From positions 62,001 through 126,000 of IMG/VR virus record IMGVR_UViG_3300042564_002819: a stretch of 64,000 nt of DNA; one strand, written 5' to 3'. Below, in pieces: positions 25,170 through 32,971 of this stretch. Source of the DNA: a virus. The stretch's first letter is position 1; each line of letters starts with the position of its first letter. Position numbers and translations under genes: made by a program. A model generated the notes under the pieces. It saw only the letters and a list, made by a program, of their open reading frames with translations, searched no databases and had not been told where the DNA came from.

Positions 25170-26004
25170 AGTCATTCCTACAGTCAAGTGCTTTTTTAAA
25201 ATTTAATAATTTTTGATTTGTTGAAAGTCTTTTTTCTAACATAATTAAATTAATCTGTGTTTGAAAGTCAAAATTTGTCATTACTTCGTCGACATATTCT
25301 TCCATTTTTACAATATTTAAATCTAATATTTTTAAAGATACTATTTCTTTAATATACATTAGTGTGTAATTTGTTAATGGGTGATCGTCGTGATAGTGTT
25401 GCATTTTTTTATCATTGTCTACATAGTAACAATTTTTTATTGGCATTTTTTTACTACGAAAAAAAACCGTCATTGTTTTACTATCAATAAAATGATTTTT
25501 ATATAATGAGAGCTTTTTAATTAACGAATTATAAAAATAAGAAAGAGTTGTATCTATAAACAATTTTGAAATTTCGTTAGAATAAACCATACTATCAGGA
25601 GACATAAACATAAAATACCATTTACAACCTGTATTTTCTAATAAATTTATTAAATTAACCATATACGTTAGTGTTTTTATTATTGAAGTTTTATCTGAAA
25701 TTAAAAAATCTAATTTAGCTTTTGTTAACTGTTCAGATGTTAAACTTCCTAAACACACCCAATCTCCATTTTCATTGATGTAATCAGTTCTGTTTGGTTC
25801 TGTCCACTGTATTATTACCGTATCAGTATTTTTTACTTTATTACTGAGTAATACGTTGGTTGCTTTGTGAAATATATAAAAATTTCCACATCCTGGATTT
25901 CCATAATTTTTTGTCACATTGTAACTTTGTGCCACAATGTCTGGCCACATCGGCCACGAATATTGAGCAAAACTGCATCCAAACGTATATAGGTTACCCT
26001 GCAT
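25162..26004 (-). CDS. SGNH-hydrolase-like protein
   Basis: The 280-residue protein opens with LYTFGCSFAQYSW, placing the nucleophile Ser11 in a G-x-S block, and follows with NPGCGNFYIF, the G-x-N block. A C-terminal HYHDDHPLTNYTLMYI contains the candidate catalytic His; the acidic residues lie one and two before it rather than three, so block V is atypical. VIIQWTEPNRTDYI fits the central strand. It shares only the family layout with the gene at 12005. It lies between a radical SAM gene (11-base overlap) and a TEKT-family gene (8-base overlap). Deacylation or transfer of an acyl group on the block's product is possible, but the substrate is unknown. Confidence 0.55.
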   Translation of the reverse strand: MQGNLYTFGCSFAQYSWPMWPDIVAQSYNVTKNYGNPGCGNFYIFHKATNVLLSNKVKNTDTVIIQWTEPNRTDYINENGDWVCLGSLTSEQLTKAKLDFLISDKTSIIKTLTYMVNLINLLENTGCKWYFMFMSPDSMVYSNEISKLFIDTTLSYFYNSLIKKLSLYKNHFIDSKTMTVFFRSKKMPIKNCYYVDNDKKMQHYHDDHPLTNYTLMYIKEIVSLKILDLNIVKMEEYVDEVMTNFDFQTQINLIMLEKRLSTNQKLLNFKKALDCRNDYE

Positions 26005-27370
26005 TGGTAGTAGTATCCTTACATAGATTATAAAAATTTTCCATTTCAGGAAATGTTTCTAAAAAGTTTACATTTCTTCTTCTATCGTACTCTTTAAACC
26101 AGTTATAAAAGTCTTTTCTACCTTCGACAATTTTATTTTCTTCGTATGCTACCGATGCAAAATAGTTTCTAACACGACGAAATCTTTCATATTCTAAATC
26201 AGAGAATTTAGTAGTATCTTTTTCGTCTGTATTGTCTTCTATAAATTTTAATATTTTATCAAAATAAGGAAGAAATTCTTCCTTAGGAAGAATATGCATA
26301 TCATATTGCAACGGTTCTTTTAAATACGGAGTATCAAACCTAATTCTTCTTCTCGACGGATGATGATATTGTTTACGCCATTCTAGTATTTTTTCTAAAA
26401 ACAAAGTAAAACTAGTAACACTTAAAATATTAAAGGTACACATGAAAGTAATATCTGCACCAGTAACGTCTAAGTAGTTTTTCATATTTGATTCCCACAA
26501 ATCGACATCTAATCCGGTTCTCATATACTCAGCACGTTTTCCAAAAGAATCTATACTTGAATAAAGTTTAAACTTTTTTATGGAGTTTGTTTCTAATAGC
26601 TCGTTAACACTGGTTGATAACTTTGTTACTAATCTCGGACTTATACCCAAGTTACTATTTAAATTAAGTTCAAGGTGAGGACGGGGATCTTTTTTCAATC
26701 TCTCAAATAAATTCCATGTGCTTTTATGCATCAACGGTTCGCCACCTGTAATTCTTAAAATATTTAGAGTTTTTGAAAGCTCAGGCCACCATTCCCACCA
26801 TGCTTTAATGTAAGGATTGTTATCTTCTTCCATTGGCTTAAACCAGTCAATGTCTAGTGCATGGTTGTTAACACCTTCGACTTTTCCAAACTTTTTAATT
26901 TCAGCATGATAAGAACTACTTGCCATTGGGTGGCAATATCCACATTTAAAATTGCATTCATTTGAAAATGCAACTTCAACATATTCAGGATTAACGTTAA
27001 AATCCCACGGCTTTGTTAGAATTTCTTCAACTCTCTCAGGCTTATAAATTGATTGGTTTCTAATCATTCTATCTGAGATGTGATCGTTACCAAGAGATTC
27101 TACATTCCAACAGTATTTACAGCCTTCAGGTTTTTCACCAATAAGCATCTTTGCACGTTCTTTTTTCTTTGTTAGAGTGTTGTGCAAAGCACTAGGATTA
27201 TTTTTTATTTCCGACAAAGAAATAGCGTGAGGAGCAGGATGATAACAACTGTGGGTATCACCTGTGTGCAAGTATATTGTTGTATGATGCCATTTAGCTA
27301 AACAAAACGTTGGACTTATTTTGTCCATTTCTGTATTTTGTTGCTTGATTAAGTCTGTTTCTGAAGTCAT
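25994..27370 (-). CDS. Twitch-domain radical SAM protein (group C)
   Basis: This 458-residue protein is a paralogue of the one at 10436. The N-terminal twitch element has TFCLAKWHHTTIYLHTGDTH, SCYHPAPH, NPSALHNT and GCKYCWNVES (C84, C87). The core motif CNFKCGYC (C139, C143, C146) is followed by HPMASSSYH, and GGEP lies at 209-212. In this group the auxiliary cysteines are only those of the N-terminal element, with no SPASM at the end. The ATG overlaps the upstream glycosyltransferase-like gene by four bases. The partner of the 10436 paralogue is likewise a VDGD-type glycosyltransferase-like gene, in the reverse order, which suggests the two families work together. Confidence 0.85.
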   Translation of the reverse strand: MTSETDLIKQQNTEMDKISPTFCLAKWHHTTIYLHTGDTHSCYHPAPHAISLSEIKNNPSALHNTLTKKKERAKMLIGEKPEGCKYCWNVESLGNDHISDRMIRNQSIYKPERVEEILTKPWDFNVNPEYVEVAFSNECNFKCGYCHPMASSSYHAEIKKFGKVEGVNNHALDIDWFKPMEEDNNPYIKAWWEWWPELSKTLNILRITGGEPLMHKSTWNLFERLKKDPRPHLELNLNSNLGISPRLVTKLSTSVNELLETNSIKKFKLYSSIDSFGKRAEYMRTGLDVDLWESNMKNYLDVTGADITFMCTFNILSVTSFTLFLEKILEWRKQYHHPSRRRIRFDTPYLKEPLQYDMHILPKEEFLPYFDKILKFIEDNTDEKDTTKFSDLEYERFRRVRNYFASVAYEENKIVEGRKDFYNWFKEYDRRRNVNFLETFPEMENFYNLCKDTTTNAG

Positions 27371-28299
27371 TGTTCTCTATCTATAAATTGTTGATCGAAT
27401 GTCCTTGCAGGATTTTGATATACTGTTTTAAAAAACTTACTTTGTTCTGCTTCTAGTGGATAAGCCGCAATAGGTAAATCCAACACCGGAATAAGTGCAT
27501 CAGCTAAGTCCTCGCATTTACGGATAATGTTTTCTTCATTGACATTTTTAGTAACAGTATTGTTCCAGTAATCATTAAGCCAGTCAAAGTCTCTAACATT
27601 TACATAATCCCAATCGGATAACATTGTCTTATGTAATCCTTCTCGAGCACCGTAAATAGCCCACATACCGTTTTCTACATCAGCACCTATCATTAACCAA
27701 ATATAAAGTCTGTGTAAATTTTTCCAATGGTTCTTTTTAAAATCTTCTATCGATGGCTTAATGCCGCGGTCGAGCGACATTTTAACGCCTTCGCGAAAAC
27801 CTGCACGCCATGCTTGTTGTGGAGTTGCGTTATTAAAAATTTCACTGTAACAGCTATTCATTTGAATGTATTCTACATCCCAACAAAAATCTACTTGTGC
27901 GTGAGGGTTGTTTGGGTCTGCATTTTCATGAGTTTTCATGTTAAGAACGTATTCTTTTGGCCAGCATTTAAGGCCGCCGTTTCCGTACATAAGACCATTA
28001 ATAGTATTTCGAGCAGTCCAACTAATAACGCACTTTTCTAAATCTTTATTTTCATCAAAGTCAAACTCCTTTGTTAAAAACTCCGATTTAATAGTGTTGT
28101 CGCCGTCAACGGTGATAAATCTATCCGTTTCAGAGAGTTTAGCACATGCCTTATGTGCTGCATCTGAGCCTTTGACTCCGTGAACACGTTTTGCCCATGG
28201 AATTTTTTTGCACAAGTCTGCATAATTTTTTTCTGCATTAGGTTCATCATAACTTAAGTATATAATGTCGTAATCAAGAACTCTAAATTTATTTCCCAT
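27367..28299 (-). CDS. Glycosyltransferase-like protein with VDGD motif
   Basis: With ATG 28299 (GAGG six bases upstream) the protein has 310 residues; a GTG at 28347 would add 16 residues without a good ribosome site. The sequence YDIIYLSYDEPNAEKNY, RVHGVKGSDAAH, TDRFITVDGD (DGD at 65-67), MYGNGGLKCWP and AWRAGFREGVKMSL lines up with the C-terminal domain of the repeat protein at 7859-10432. The strand-then-DGD pattern fits a GT-A glycosyltransferase that binds a metal and a nucleotide sugar. It would be the single-domain, intact version of that family. It overlaps both the upstream unknown gene (11 bases) and the radical SAM gene (4 bases). The donor and acceptor are unknown. Confidence 0.6.
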   Translation of the reverse strand: MGNKFRVLDYDIIYLSYDEPNAEKNYADLCKKIPWAKRVHGVKGSDAAHKACAKLSETDRFITVDGDNTIKSEFLTKEFDFDENKDLEKCVISWTARNTINGLMYGNGGLKCWPKEYVLNMKTHENADPNNPHAQVDFCWDVEYIQMNSCYSEIFNNATPQQAWRAGFREGVKMSLDRGIKPSIEDFKKNHWKNLHRLYIWLMIGADVENGMWAIYGAREGLHKTMLSDWDYVNVRDFDWLNDYWNNTVTKNVNEENIIRKCEDLADALIPVLDLPIAAYPLEAEQSKFFKTVYQNPARTFDQQFIDREQ

Positions 28300-28882
28300 T
28301 AATAACCTCGTGATAATATGTTTCAAGTCGTTTAATAGTATATACACTTAATAATCCAACAGTGTGTTCTATTTGATTTTCAAATAAAATTTCATAGTCA
28401 TTGTAAATTAAATCTGTTAAATTAACAATAATGCATCTTTCCAATTGATGCGGATCATTAAATCTAGTAATGCTAAACATTAAGGGTCTGTCTAAAGATA
28501 CTTTTTTTGTTTTTAAGTTTTCTTTTATAGACTCATCTAGTTTAAAAACCCATTTTTTATTTTCAATGTCTTGTACTATAGTTAAGTCTGGCCTAGAACT
28601 ACTCTTATATTCTGGTATTTTATGTACCTGTGTATTAATATCAAAGACAACTTCTTCGTTGTTAAATCTATGCTTTAATATATAGTTCTTTTTTATTGTA
28701 TCAAAGATTACTTGATAAGTGTGAAACTGTTCCTGACCTGTGATTAAATTATAAACTTCGTCAACGTCTACCTCAATATACAATCCTTCGCTGTCGTTAG
28801 AATTTCCTACTGAGAGTAAATTTCCCAAATCGTCAAAATAAACAAATTTTTTGTTTGAAACATATAGATTATCTGTGTTCAC
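28289..28882 (-). CDS. Unknown phage protein in the glycosylation-like block
   Basis: This is a 197-residue protein with a GTG start, preceded by AGGA seven bases upstream; no early ATG is available. It is rich in beta-type sequence (FVYFDDLGNLLSV, YQVIFDTIKKNYIL, LMFSITRFN) and ends in a helix, VYTIKRLETYYHEV. There is no signal peptide, membrane segment or cysteine motif. It lies one base downstream of a GT-A-like gene and overlaps the next one by 11. It is probably a soluble accessory or structural partner in the same pathway, but I do not recognise its family. Confidence 0.55.
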   Translation of the reverse strand: MNTDNLYVSNKKFVYFDDLGNLLSVGNSNDSEGLYIEVDVDEVYNLITGQEQFHTYQVIFDTIKKNYILKHRFNNEEVVFDINTQVHKIPEYKSSSRPDLTIVQDIENKKWVFKLDESIKENLKTKKVSLDRPLMFSITRFNDPHQLERCIIVNLTDLIYNDYEILFENQIEHTVGLLSVYTIKRLETYYHEVINGK

Positions 28883-28883
28883 G

Positions 28884-29726
28884 CTATATTCCTAAAAACT
28901 TTTCGTATATAGATATTATTTCGTCCGAAGCAAAATCTTTTTCTGTATAATGAAATATACCCGATTGCTTGTAATTACCAATTTTTAAGTTTAAATTTTT
29001 ATCTAAATACACGCCAACTTTGTCTTGCCATCGGTCAGTCTGAATTAATTTCCAATCTTGACACCTAGCTTTCATGTGAACGAAGTACGGATAACTAGTA
29101 TTCGGACTAGCTATTTTATTTTCGCAATTCAAAATCTTTGTTACAATTGCTGCACTTAAATCAACACTAGGAAATTTTTGAAAATATTTTCCGCCGGCGT
29201 ATTGTCCATAAAATAATTCCCAATTGTTCATCACTAATTCTAACCACTTGTAAAAGTTATGTGCTTCGTCACTTTTTTCAAAATAGTTAAATGCACTATA
29301 CAAGTTTGGCAAATTATGATTTATAAAGGCTTTACGATAATAAGGACTGGTAATTTCGTCGCCGCGATAAGTGATAACTTTTTTTGTAAAAAATACATTG
29401 TATCCTTTTAAAAAGTCCCACCAATGACTTATGTTTTCTAATACTAATACATCAGAATCAAGAACTATTGTGCGAGAATATGGAGTAGCATGATATATTT
29501 TCCATCTATTTTCTATTTTCCAGCTTGATGATTGTGCAGTATCTTCCCAAGGAATATTAACTATGTCATCAAAAACAGACTTTGTTTTAGTATCAATGCT
29601 ATCGTTAGTAATTAAGCAGATTTTGCTATCTGGATTTGTTGATCGTATGCTTAATGCTGCTAAGTATGCCTGTTTAACATAATTATGCTCACTGTTTTGT
29701 GCTAAAATAGTAAAATTAAGACTCAT
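28884..29726 (-). CDS. GT-A-fold glycosyltransferase-like protein (DSD)
   Basis: The 280-residue protein starts with a Rossmann-like half: FTILAQNSEHNYVKQAYLAA, then SKICLITND. RTIVLDSDVLVLENI follows, with a D-S-D motif where GT8-type and related GT-A glycosyltransferases bind a divalent metal and the nucleotide sugar. GGKYFQKFPSVDLSAAIV and YPYFVHMKAR fit the later acceptor half. It is a paralogue of the upstream gene at 29716-30564, with which it overlaps by 11 bases, so the pair may add successive sugars. The sugar is unknown. Confidence 0.65.
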   Translation of the reverse strand: MSLNFTILAQNSEHNYVKQAYLAALSIRSTNPDSKICLITNDSIDTKTKSVFDDIVNIPWEDTAQSSSWKIENRWKIYHATPYSRTIVLDSDVLVLENISHWWDFLKGYNVFFTKKVITYRGDEITSPYYRKAFINHNLPNLYSAFNYFEKSDEAHNFYKWLELVMNNWELFYGQYAGGKYFQKFPSVDLSAAIVTKILNCENKIASPNTSYPYFVHMKARCQDWKLIQTDRWQDKVGVYLDKNLNLKIGNYKQSGIFHYTEKDFASDEIISIYEKFLGI

Positions 29727-30564
29727 TGTCGATAATCCTATTTAAGTTTATCTTATTCATTATGTGTACATTACTTTGTTTAATCTTAACAGGAAAATAA
29801 TTAGTCGAACTTTTATTGTTTTCGACTAAAAATAAAAACTCCTCGTCTTTAATTTCAAGAATCAAATCTCTGTCAAGTGTATAATACATAGTGCCTGGTA
29901 AACTTTTTACAAAGTTTCCTGATTTATATCCATTCATAACATGTACAGCTATACTAAATGCATAGTCATTCCTAAACGTAGCATAAGGCAACTGATAAAT
30001 GTTTTTGTAATGATACCAATTTTCTTGTATGTGCTGAATTAAATTAAAAAATATTTTATTTTTTTCTGTTTTTCTAAAAAAAACTACAGTTGCCCAATAA
30101 AAGTTAGGGCCTGTTTCACTAATTTTAGAAAATTCACTAACATCTCTCCATCCTGACAATTCAACTGCGTCTTTGTACATCATTAAATCGTGAGGTTGAT
30201 TGAAACAGTTTAGTAAGTCTGCGTTAGAAATTATAAAATCTGTATCAAGTAAAATAGTTTCGTCGTACGGAGACAGATCATATGCACGACTTCTAGAATC
30301 ATTTTTATACTCTAAATTTTTTCTTACATAAATCCCGTCATTGTATTTTTTATATTGAATCGTTTTTTCGTTTTTTATTTCGATAACTTGATCAAAGATT
30401 GTTTTGTAATTGCTAAACGATTTTTTTAAATACGCTGCATTGTCTGTAATAATGCTAACAGGTAAATTTAAATATTTTTTAATACGATTTGCAGCATAAA
30501 CCGCTTGTTTTGTATAATCTACTTCGCTATTATTTCTTGCTATTAATAATGCTCCGCTAGTCAT
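29716..30564 (-). CDS. GT-A-fold glycosyltransferase-like protein (DTD)
   Basis: The 282-residue protein has the same layout as its downstream neighbour: GALLIARNNSEVDYTKQAVY and VSIITDNAAY at the N-terminus, then ETILLDTDFIIS with a D-T-D motif at about 106-108. It continues with FYWATVVFFRKTEKNKIFF, which parallels the neighbour's middle region. The D-x-D context predicts a metal-dependent nucleotide-sugar transferase. It is the second gene of the accessory block and overlaps the small first gene by four bases (ATGA). Acceptor unknown; a GT8/GT-A fold assignment is stronger than any substrate guess. Confidence 0.6.
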   Translation of the reverse strand: MTSGALLIARNNSEVDYTKQAVYAANRIKKYLNLPVSIITDNAAYLKKSFSNYKTIFDQVIEIKNEKTIQYKKYNDGIYVRKNLEYKNDSRSRAYDLSPYDETILLDTDFIISNADLLNCFNQPHDLMMYKDAVELSGWRDVSEFSKISETGPNFYWATVVFFRKTEKNKIFFNLIQHIQENWYHYKNIYQLPYATFRNDYAFSIAVHVMNGYKSGNFVKSLPGTMYYTLDRDLILEIKDEEFLFLVENNKSSTNYFPVKIKQSNVHIMNKINLNRIIDNES

Positions 30565-30908
30565 AAATCAATAATACCTTCAATACTTCTATTGCTTCGT
30601 AACTTATTGTATGCAACTAGATAAGTATTGGCAGCTTTCCAGTAAACATTAACAATATCGCTTGTAAACTTTTCAAGATCTTCGACCTCGATAGGAATGT
30701 CGTTGTCATCTATCAAAATAGTGTTGTTTTGATTCAATTGTTTCAAACTTTGACAAAAGCTTAACAATTGTTGAGTTACTGTAAACCTACCGCCACTAAA
30801 ATAAAATATAATATTGTCTTGATACTGTTCTTTTAAAATTCTTTTTTGATTTTCAAGAGTAATCATGTAATTACTAAAATCAAGTGCTTTTTCTAAACGT
30901 TCATCCAT
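30561..30908 (-). CDS. Small conserved-looking protein of unknown function
   Basis: This 115-residue helical protein is the first gene of the accessory block. The middle contains IIFYFSGGRFTVTQQLLSF, and there is an acidic stretch, DDNDIPIEVEDLEKF. It has no transmembrane or export signal. AGGAG lies just before the ATG, and a sigma70-type promoter with an inverted repeat lies directly upstream. Its position between the fibre genes and the glycosyltransferases could make it a tail-associated or regulatory protein. I do not recognise a family. Confidence 0.65.
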   Translation of the reverse strand: MDERLEKALDFSNYMITLENQKRILKEQYQDNIIFYFSGGRFTVTQQLLSFCQSLKQLNQNNTILIDDNDIPIEVEDLEKFTSDIVNVYWKAANTYLVAYNKLRSNRSIEGIIDL

Positions 30909-30920
30909 AGAAAACTCCTA

Positions 30921-30941
30921 TTGTATCTTTTAATGATACAA
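30921..30941. repeat. Inverted repeat overlapping the -10 of the 30933 promoter
   Basis: TTGTATC (30921-30927) and GATACAA (30935-30941) form a perfect 7-base inverted repeat with a 7-base loop. On the minus strand it overlaps the -10 hexamer and lies between it and the ribosome site, so it could be an operator or a 5' hairpin. On the plus strand it is followed by TATTTTTTT, which looks terminator-like, but no plus-strand gene leads into it. Confidence 0.5.
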
Positions 30942-30961
30942 TATTTTTTTAAAAAAGTCAA
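30933..30961 (-). promoter_or_regulatory. Sigma70-type promoter at the head of the accessory block
   Basis: On the minus strand TTGACT (30956-30961) and TATCAT (30933-30938) are separated by 17 bases, each one mismatch from consensus. It lies in the 60-base gap between the last fibre gene and the 30561-30908 gene, followed by AGGAG and ATG. There is no NATAAATA motif in this gap, unlike the gaps in the tail region, so the accessory block may be read by host sigma70 polymerase early rather than only late. Confidence 0.65.
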
Positions 30962-30968
30962 TGTAAAT

Positions 30969-31973
30969 TTATGCTGGTGGGCTAGCATTATCCGCTGTCA
31001 TAGCAACTGCTGTTGCAATTGTCGGTGCAGCTATGCTAACTGCTGTATATGTGACAGTATTGTATACAAAAGAACTATCGGGTTGAAATGTATTAACGCT
31101 ACTAGTAACCGTACCGTTGACTGATTCGTCTACCGATACTCCAGTGTTGTCGTCGTTTAACGAGATTCTAAAGCGTAACACTGTGCTACTAACTGTTCTG
31201 CCTTCTATAATATAATCGTTACTTGCATATAACCCAGAACCGGCTTTAATAAATAGTTGACGGTATGAAGATGTTAAGCTATCGTATCCACTTCCGCCCG
31301 AGCCAGACGGAGTTGGTGTACCCGAACTTGCTGTTAATGCATATTTTCCAAATCTTACTGTTCCCATAGCTGACAACAAAGATGCCCAATCAGTAGACTT
31401 CGAACCCGAACCTCCGGTAAGTGTACTAGAAAATCTTATTTCTCCGCCAGCATTAAAAAAACAGTTCATTACGGTTGAACTTGAAAAAGTTACAGTAATT
31501 ACATGATAGATTGACTTAGCAACATCTGCTGACCCACCCCACGAAGTGCTTCTTGCACTACTTGTAGCAGTTCCAAGTGTAAAATTTCCTATCGGAAATG
31601 CTGTTGTGCTCGGATTAAAATTTGAAATATTAGTAATTAACGTCGAATAATCATTTACACCTTGTTTTGTTCCATCTGCCGGAGTTGCTTTTGCCCCAGT
31701 TGATTGGTTAAACGTTTGCGATGTGTCTGCTCCAATAGTTTGTCCAGAAGGAGGTACAGCTATAGCTGTACTAATTGCTCCTTGTTGATGCACATATGCA
31801 CCTTGTGCATCTAAAAATAAGTTAAGCATTTGTTGTGATGTAACAGAATTAACCGATGCGGTAACTGCCGATGATCGCATAGTTTGTCCATACAATGTAG
31901 AATAAACAGATGCTAGAGATGTTCTCACATTGTTATATTGTGCGGCAGTAATAGAATCACCTACTAACGGCAT
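30969..31973 (-). CDS. Fibre-like virion protein, GGEIRF family
   Basis: The 334-residue Ser/Thr/Gly-rich protein starts with VGDSITAAQYNNVRTSLASV and ends in beta-rich sequence with SSFVYNTVTYTAVSIAAP. The central CFFNAGGEIRFSSTLTGGSG and DWASLLSAMGTVRFG blocks match the next gene upstream at 32021, which makes the two paralogues. The low Cys/Lys content and repeated beta strands are typical of phage fibres and tail decoration proteins. It is the last of the virion-type genes in reading order, with AGGAG ahead of the ATG. A NATAAATA motif lies 20 bases upstream. A receptor-binding or tail-tip role is likely but not shown. Confidence 0.6.
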   Translation of the reverse strand: MPLVGDSITAAQYNNVRTSLASVYSTLYGQTMRSSAVTASVNSVTSQQMLNLFLDAQGAYVHQQGAISTAIAVPPSGQTIGADTSQTFNQSTGAKATPADGTKQGVNDYSTLITNISNFNPSTTAFPIGNFTLGTATSSARSTSWGGSADVAKSIYHVITVTFSSSTVMNCFFNAGGEIRFSSTLTGGSGSKSTDWASLLSAMGTVRFGKYALTASSGTPTPSGSGGSGYDSLTSSYRQLFIKAGSGLYASNDYIIEGRTVSSTVLRFRISLNDDNTGVSVDESVNGTVTSSVNTFQPDSSFVYNTVTYTAVSIAAPTIATAVAMTADNASPPA

Positions 31974-31992
31974 TAAACTCTCCTAATAGCAT

Positions 31993-32000
31993 TATTTATT
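31993..32000 (-). promoter_or_regulatory. T4-like late promoter motif AATAAATA
   Basis: AATAAATA on the minus strand lies in the 47-base gap before the fibre gene starting at 31973, with AGGAG between the motif and the ATG. It fits the NATAAATA late-promoter consensus of T4-like cyanophages. Confidence 0.5.
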
Positions 32001-32020
32001 AAAATAAATTGCTATTTAAA

Positions 32021-32938
32021 TTAGCTTGACAAATTGATAGTTGTTTGATATGTAGGTGTTGGAACACTAACATAATTACCTGTAGGTCGTAATTGAGTAA
32101 TTGTACTAGTAATTGTTCCTACTACTTGTTCGTCAAGACCGCCTACATTTGCATCGTCAAAAATAACTAAAAATGTTATAACATTTGCGTTTTGAGCACC
32201 TTTGGCTCGAATTCTTATATAGTTTTGAGAATATAAACCAGAACCATATTTTTCAAATACTGTTTGATATGTTGACGTTAAGTCAAAGTTTCCTAAATTG
32301 AAAGATGTACCAGATCCTGTTGCTATTGCAGTGGTGTAGTTAAATTTTACTGTGCCCATGTTTGATAGCATAGTAACCCAGTCATTAAACTTAACACCCG
32401 ACCCTCCGGTTGCCGAAGCTGCAAATCTTATTTCGCCGCCACCATTAAAAAAGTGTCTTCTATGATCAACTCCAGTAGATAACACATTGTTTCCAGAAGT
32501 GTTAGTTGTTTGATAACCGCCTGGAAATGTAACTGTAAACTCATGCATGATTGGGCCCGAGGTTCCCCAAGGAGACGATCTTACACTGCTTGCTTTCGAT
32601 TCTGCTGTTACTCTACTAGGATGTACTGAATTTTTTGCAGCATATACAGTATCAACTTCTGATTCGTATGCGGCATACACTGCTTCAGTTATTTGATCTG
32701 TTGCTGCAACTGTTGGCACTGTGGTAGATATGTTTGTTTGATGAACTTTTGCTATATTGATGTCGGATTTTAAATTATTAATATGTTGAGCTTCAACTAT
32801 GTCAACAGGCGGCGTGTTTCTTACTTGTCGACTCGACAAGGCTTGTCCGTAACCAAACTCCCCCGAACCATTACCTAAAATGGTTCGTATTTTTGCTTGC
32901 ATACTGTTATAGCGACTTGCCTCAATGTTACGTGCCAT
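32021..32938 (-). CDS. Fibre-like virion protein, GGEIRF family
   Basis: The 305-residue protein opens with a helical N-terminal part (RNIEASRYNSMQAKIRTIL) and has a beta-rich C-terminal half. HFFNGGGEIRFAASATGGSG and DWVTMLSNMGTVKFN, then YGSGLYSQNYIRIR, match the neighbour at 30969 in the same order. These blocks are common in small virion proteins of marine T4-like phages. It has its own NATAAATA motif and is followed by its paralogue after 47 bases. A structural role at the tail tip is likely. Confidence 0.6.
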   Translation of the reverse strand: MARNIEASRYNSMQAKIRTILGNGSGEFGYGQALSSRQVRNTPPVDIVEAQHINNLKSDINIAKVHQTNISTTVPTVAATDQITEAVYAAYESEVDTVYAAKNSVHPSRVTAESKASSVRSSPWGTSGPIMHEFTVTFPGGYQTTNTSGNNVLSTGVDHRRHFFNGGGEIRFAASATGGSGVKFNDWVTMLSNMGTVKFNYTTAIATGSGTSFNLGNFDLTSTYQTVFEKYGSGLYSQNYIRIRAKGAQNANVITFLVIFDDANVGGLDEQVVGTITSTITQLRPTGNYVSVPTPTYQTTINLSS

Positions 32939-32963
32939 TAAATACCTCTTAAACTTATAGTTT

Positions 32964-32971
32964 TATTTATA
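32964..32971 (-). promoter_or_regulatory. T4-like late promoter motif TATAAATA
   Basis: An exact TATAAATA on the minus strand overlaps the stop codon of the 32967-34457 gene, 26 bases before the ATG at 32938. It is the exact T4 late -10 element, recognised in T4 by the gp55/gp33/gp45 system. AGAGG follows before the start codon. Confidence 0.6.

Noticed and set aside
30921-30950. Rho-independent terminator on the plus strand
   Set aside because: A 7-base stem followed by a T-tract is present, but there is no plus-strand gene to terminate. In the used (minus) direction there is no T-tract after the stem.
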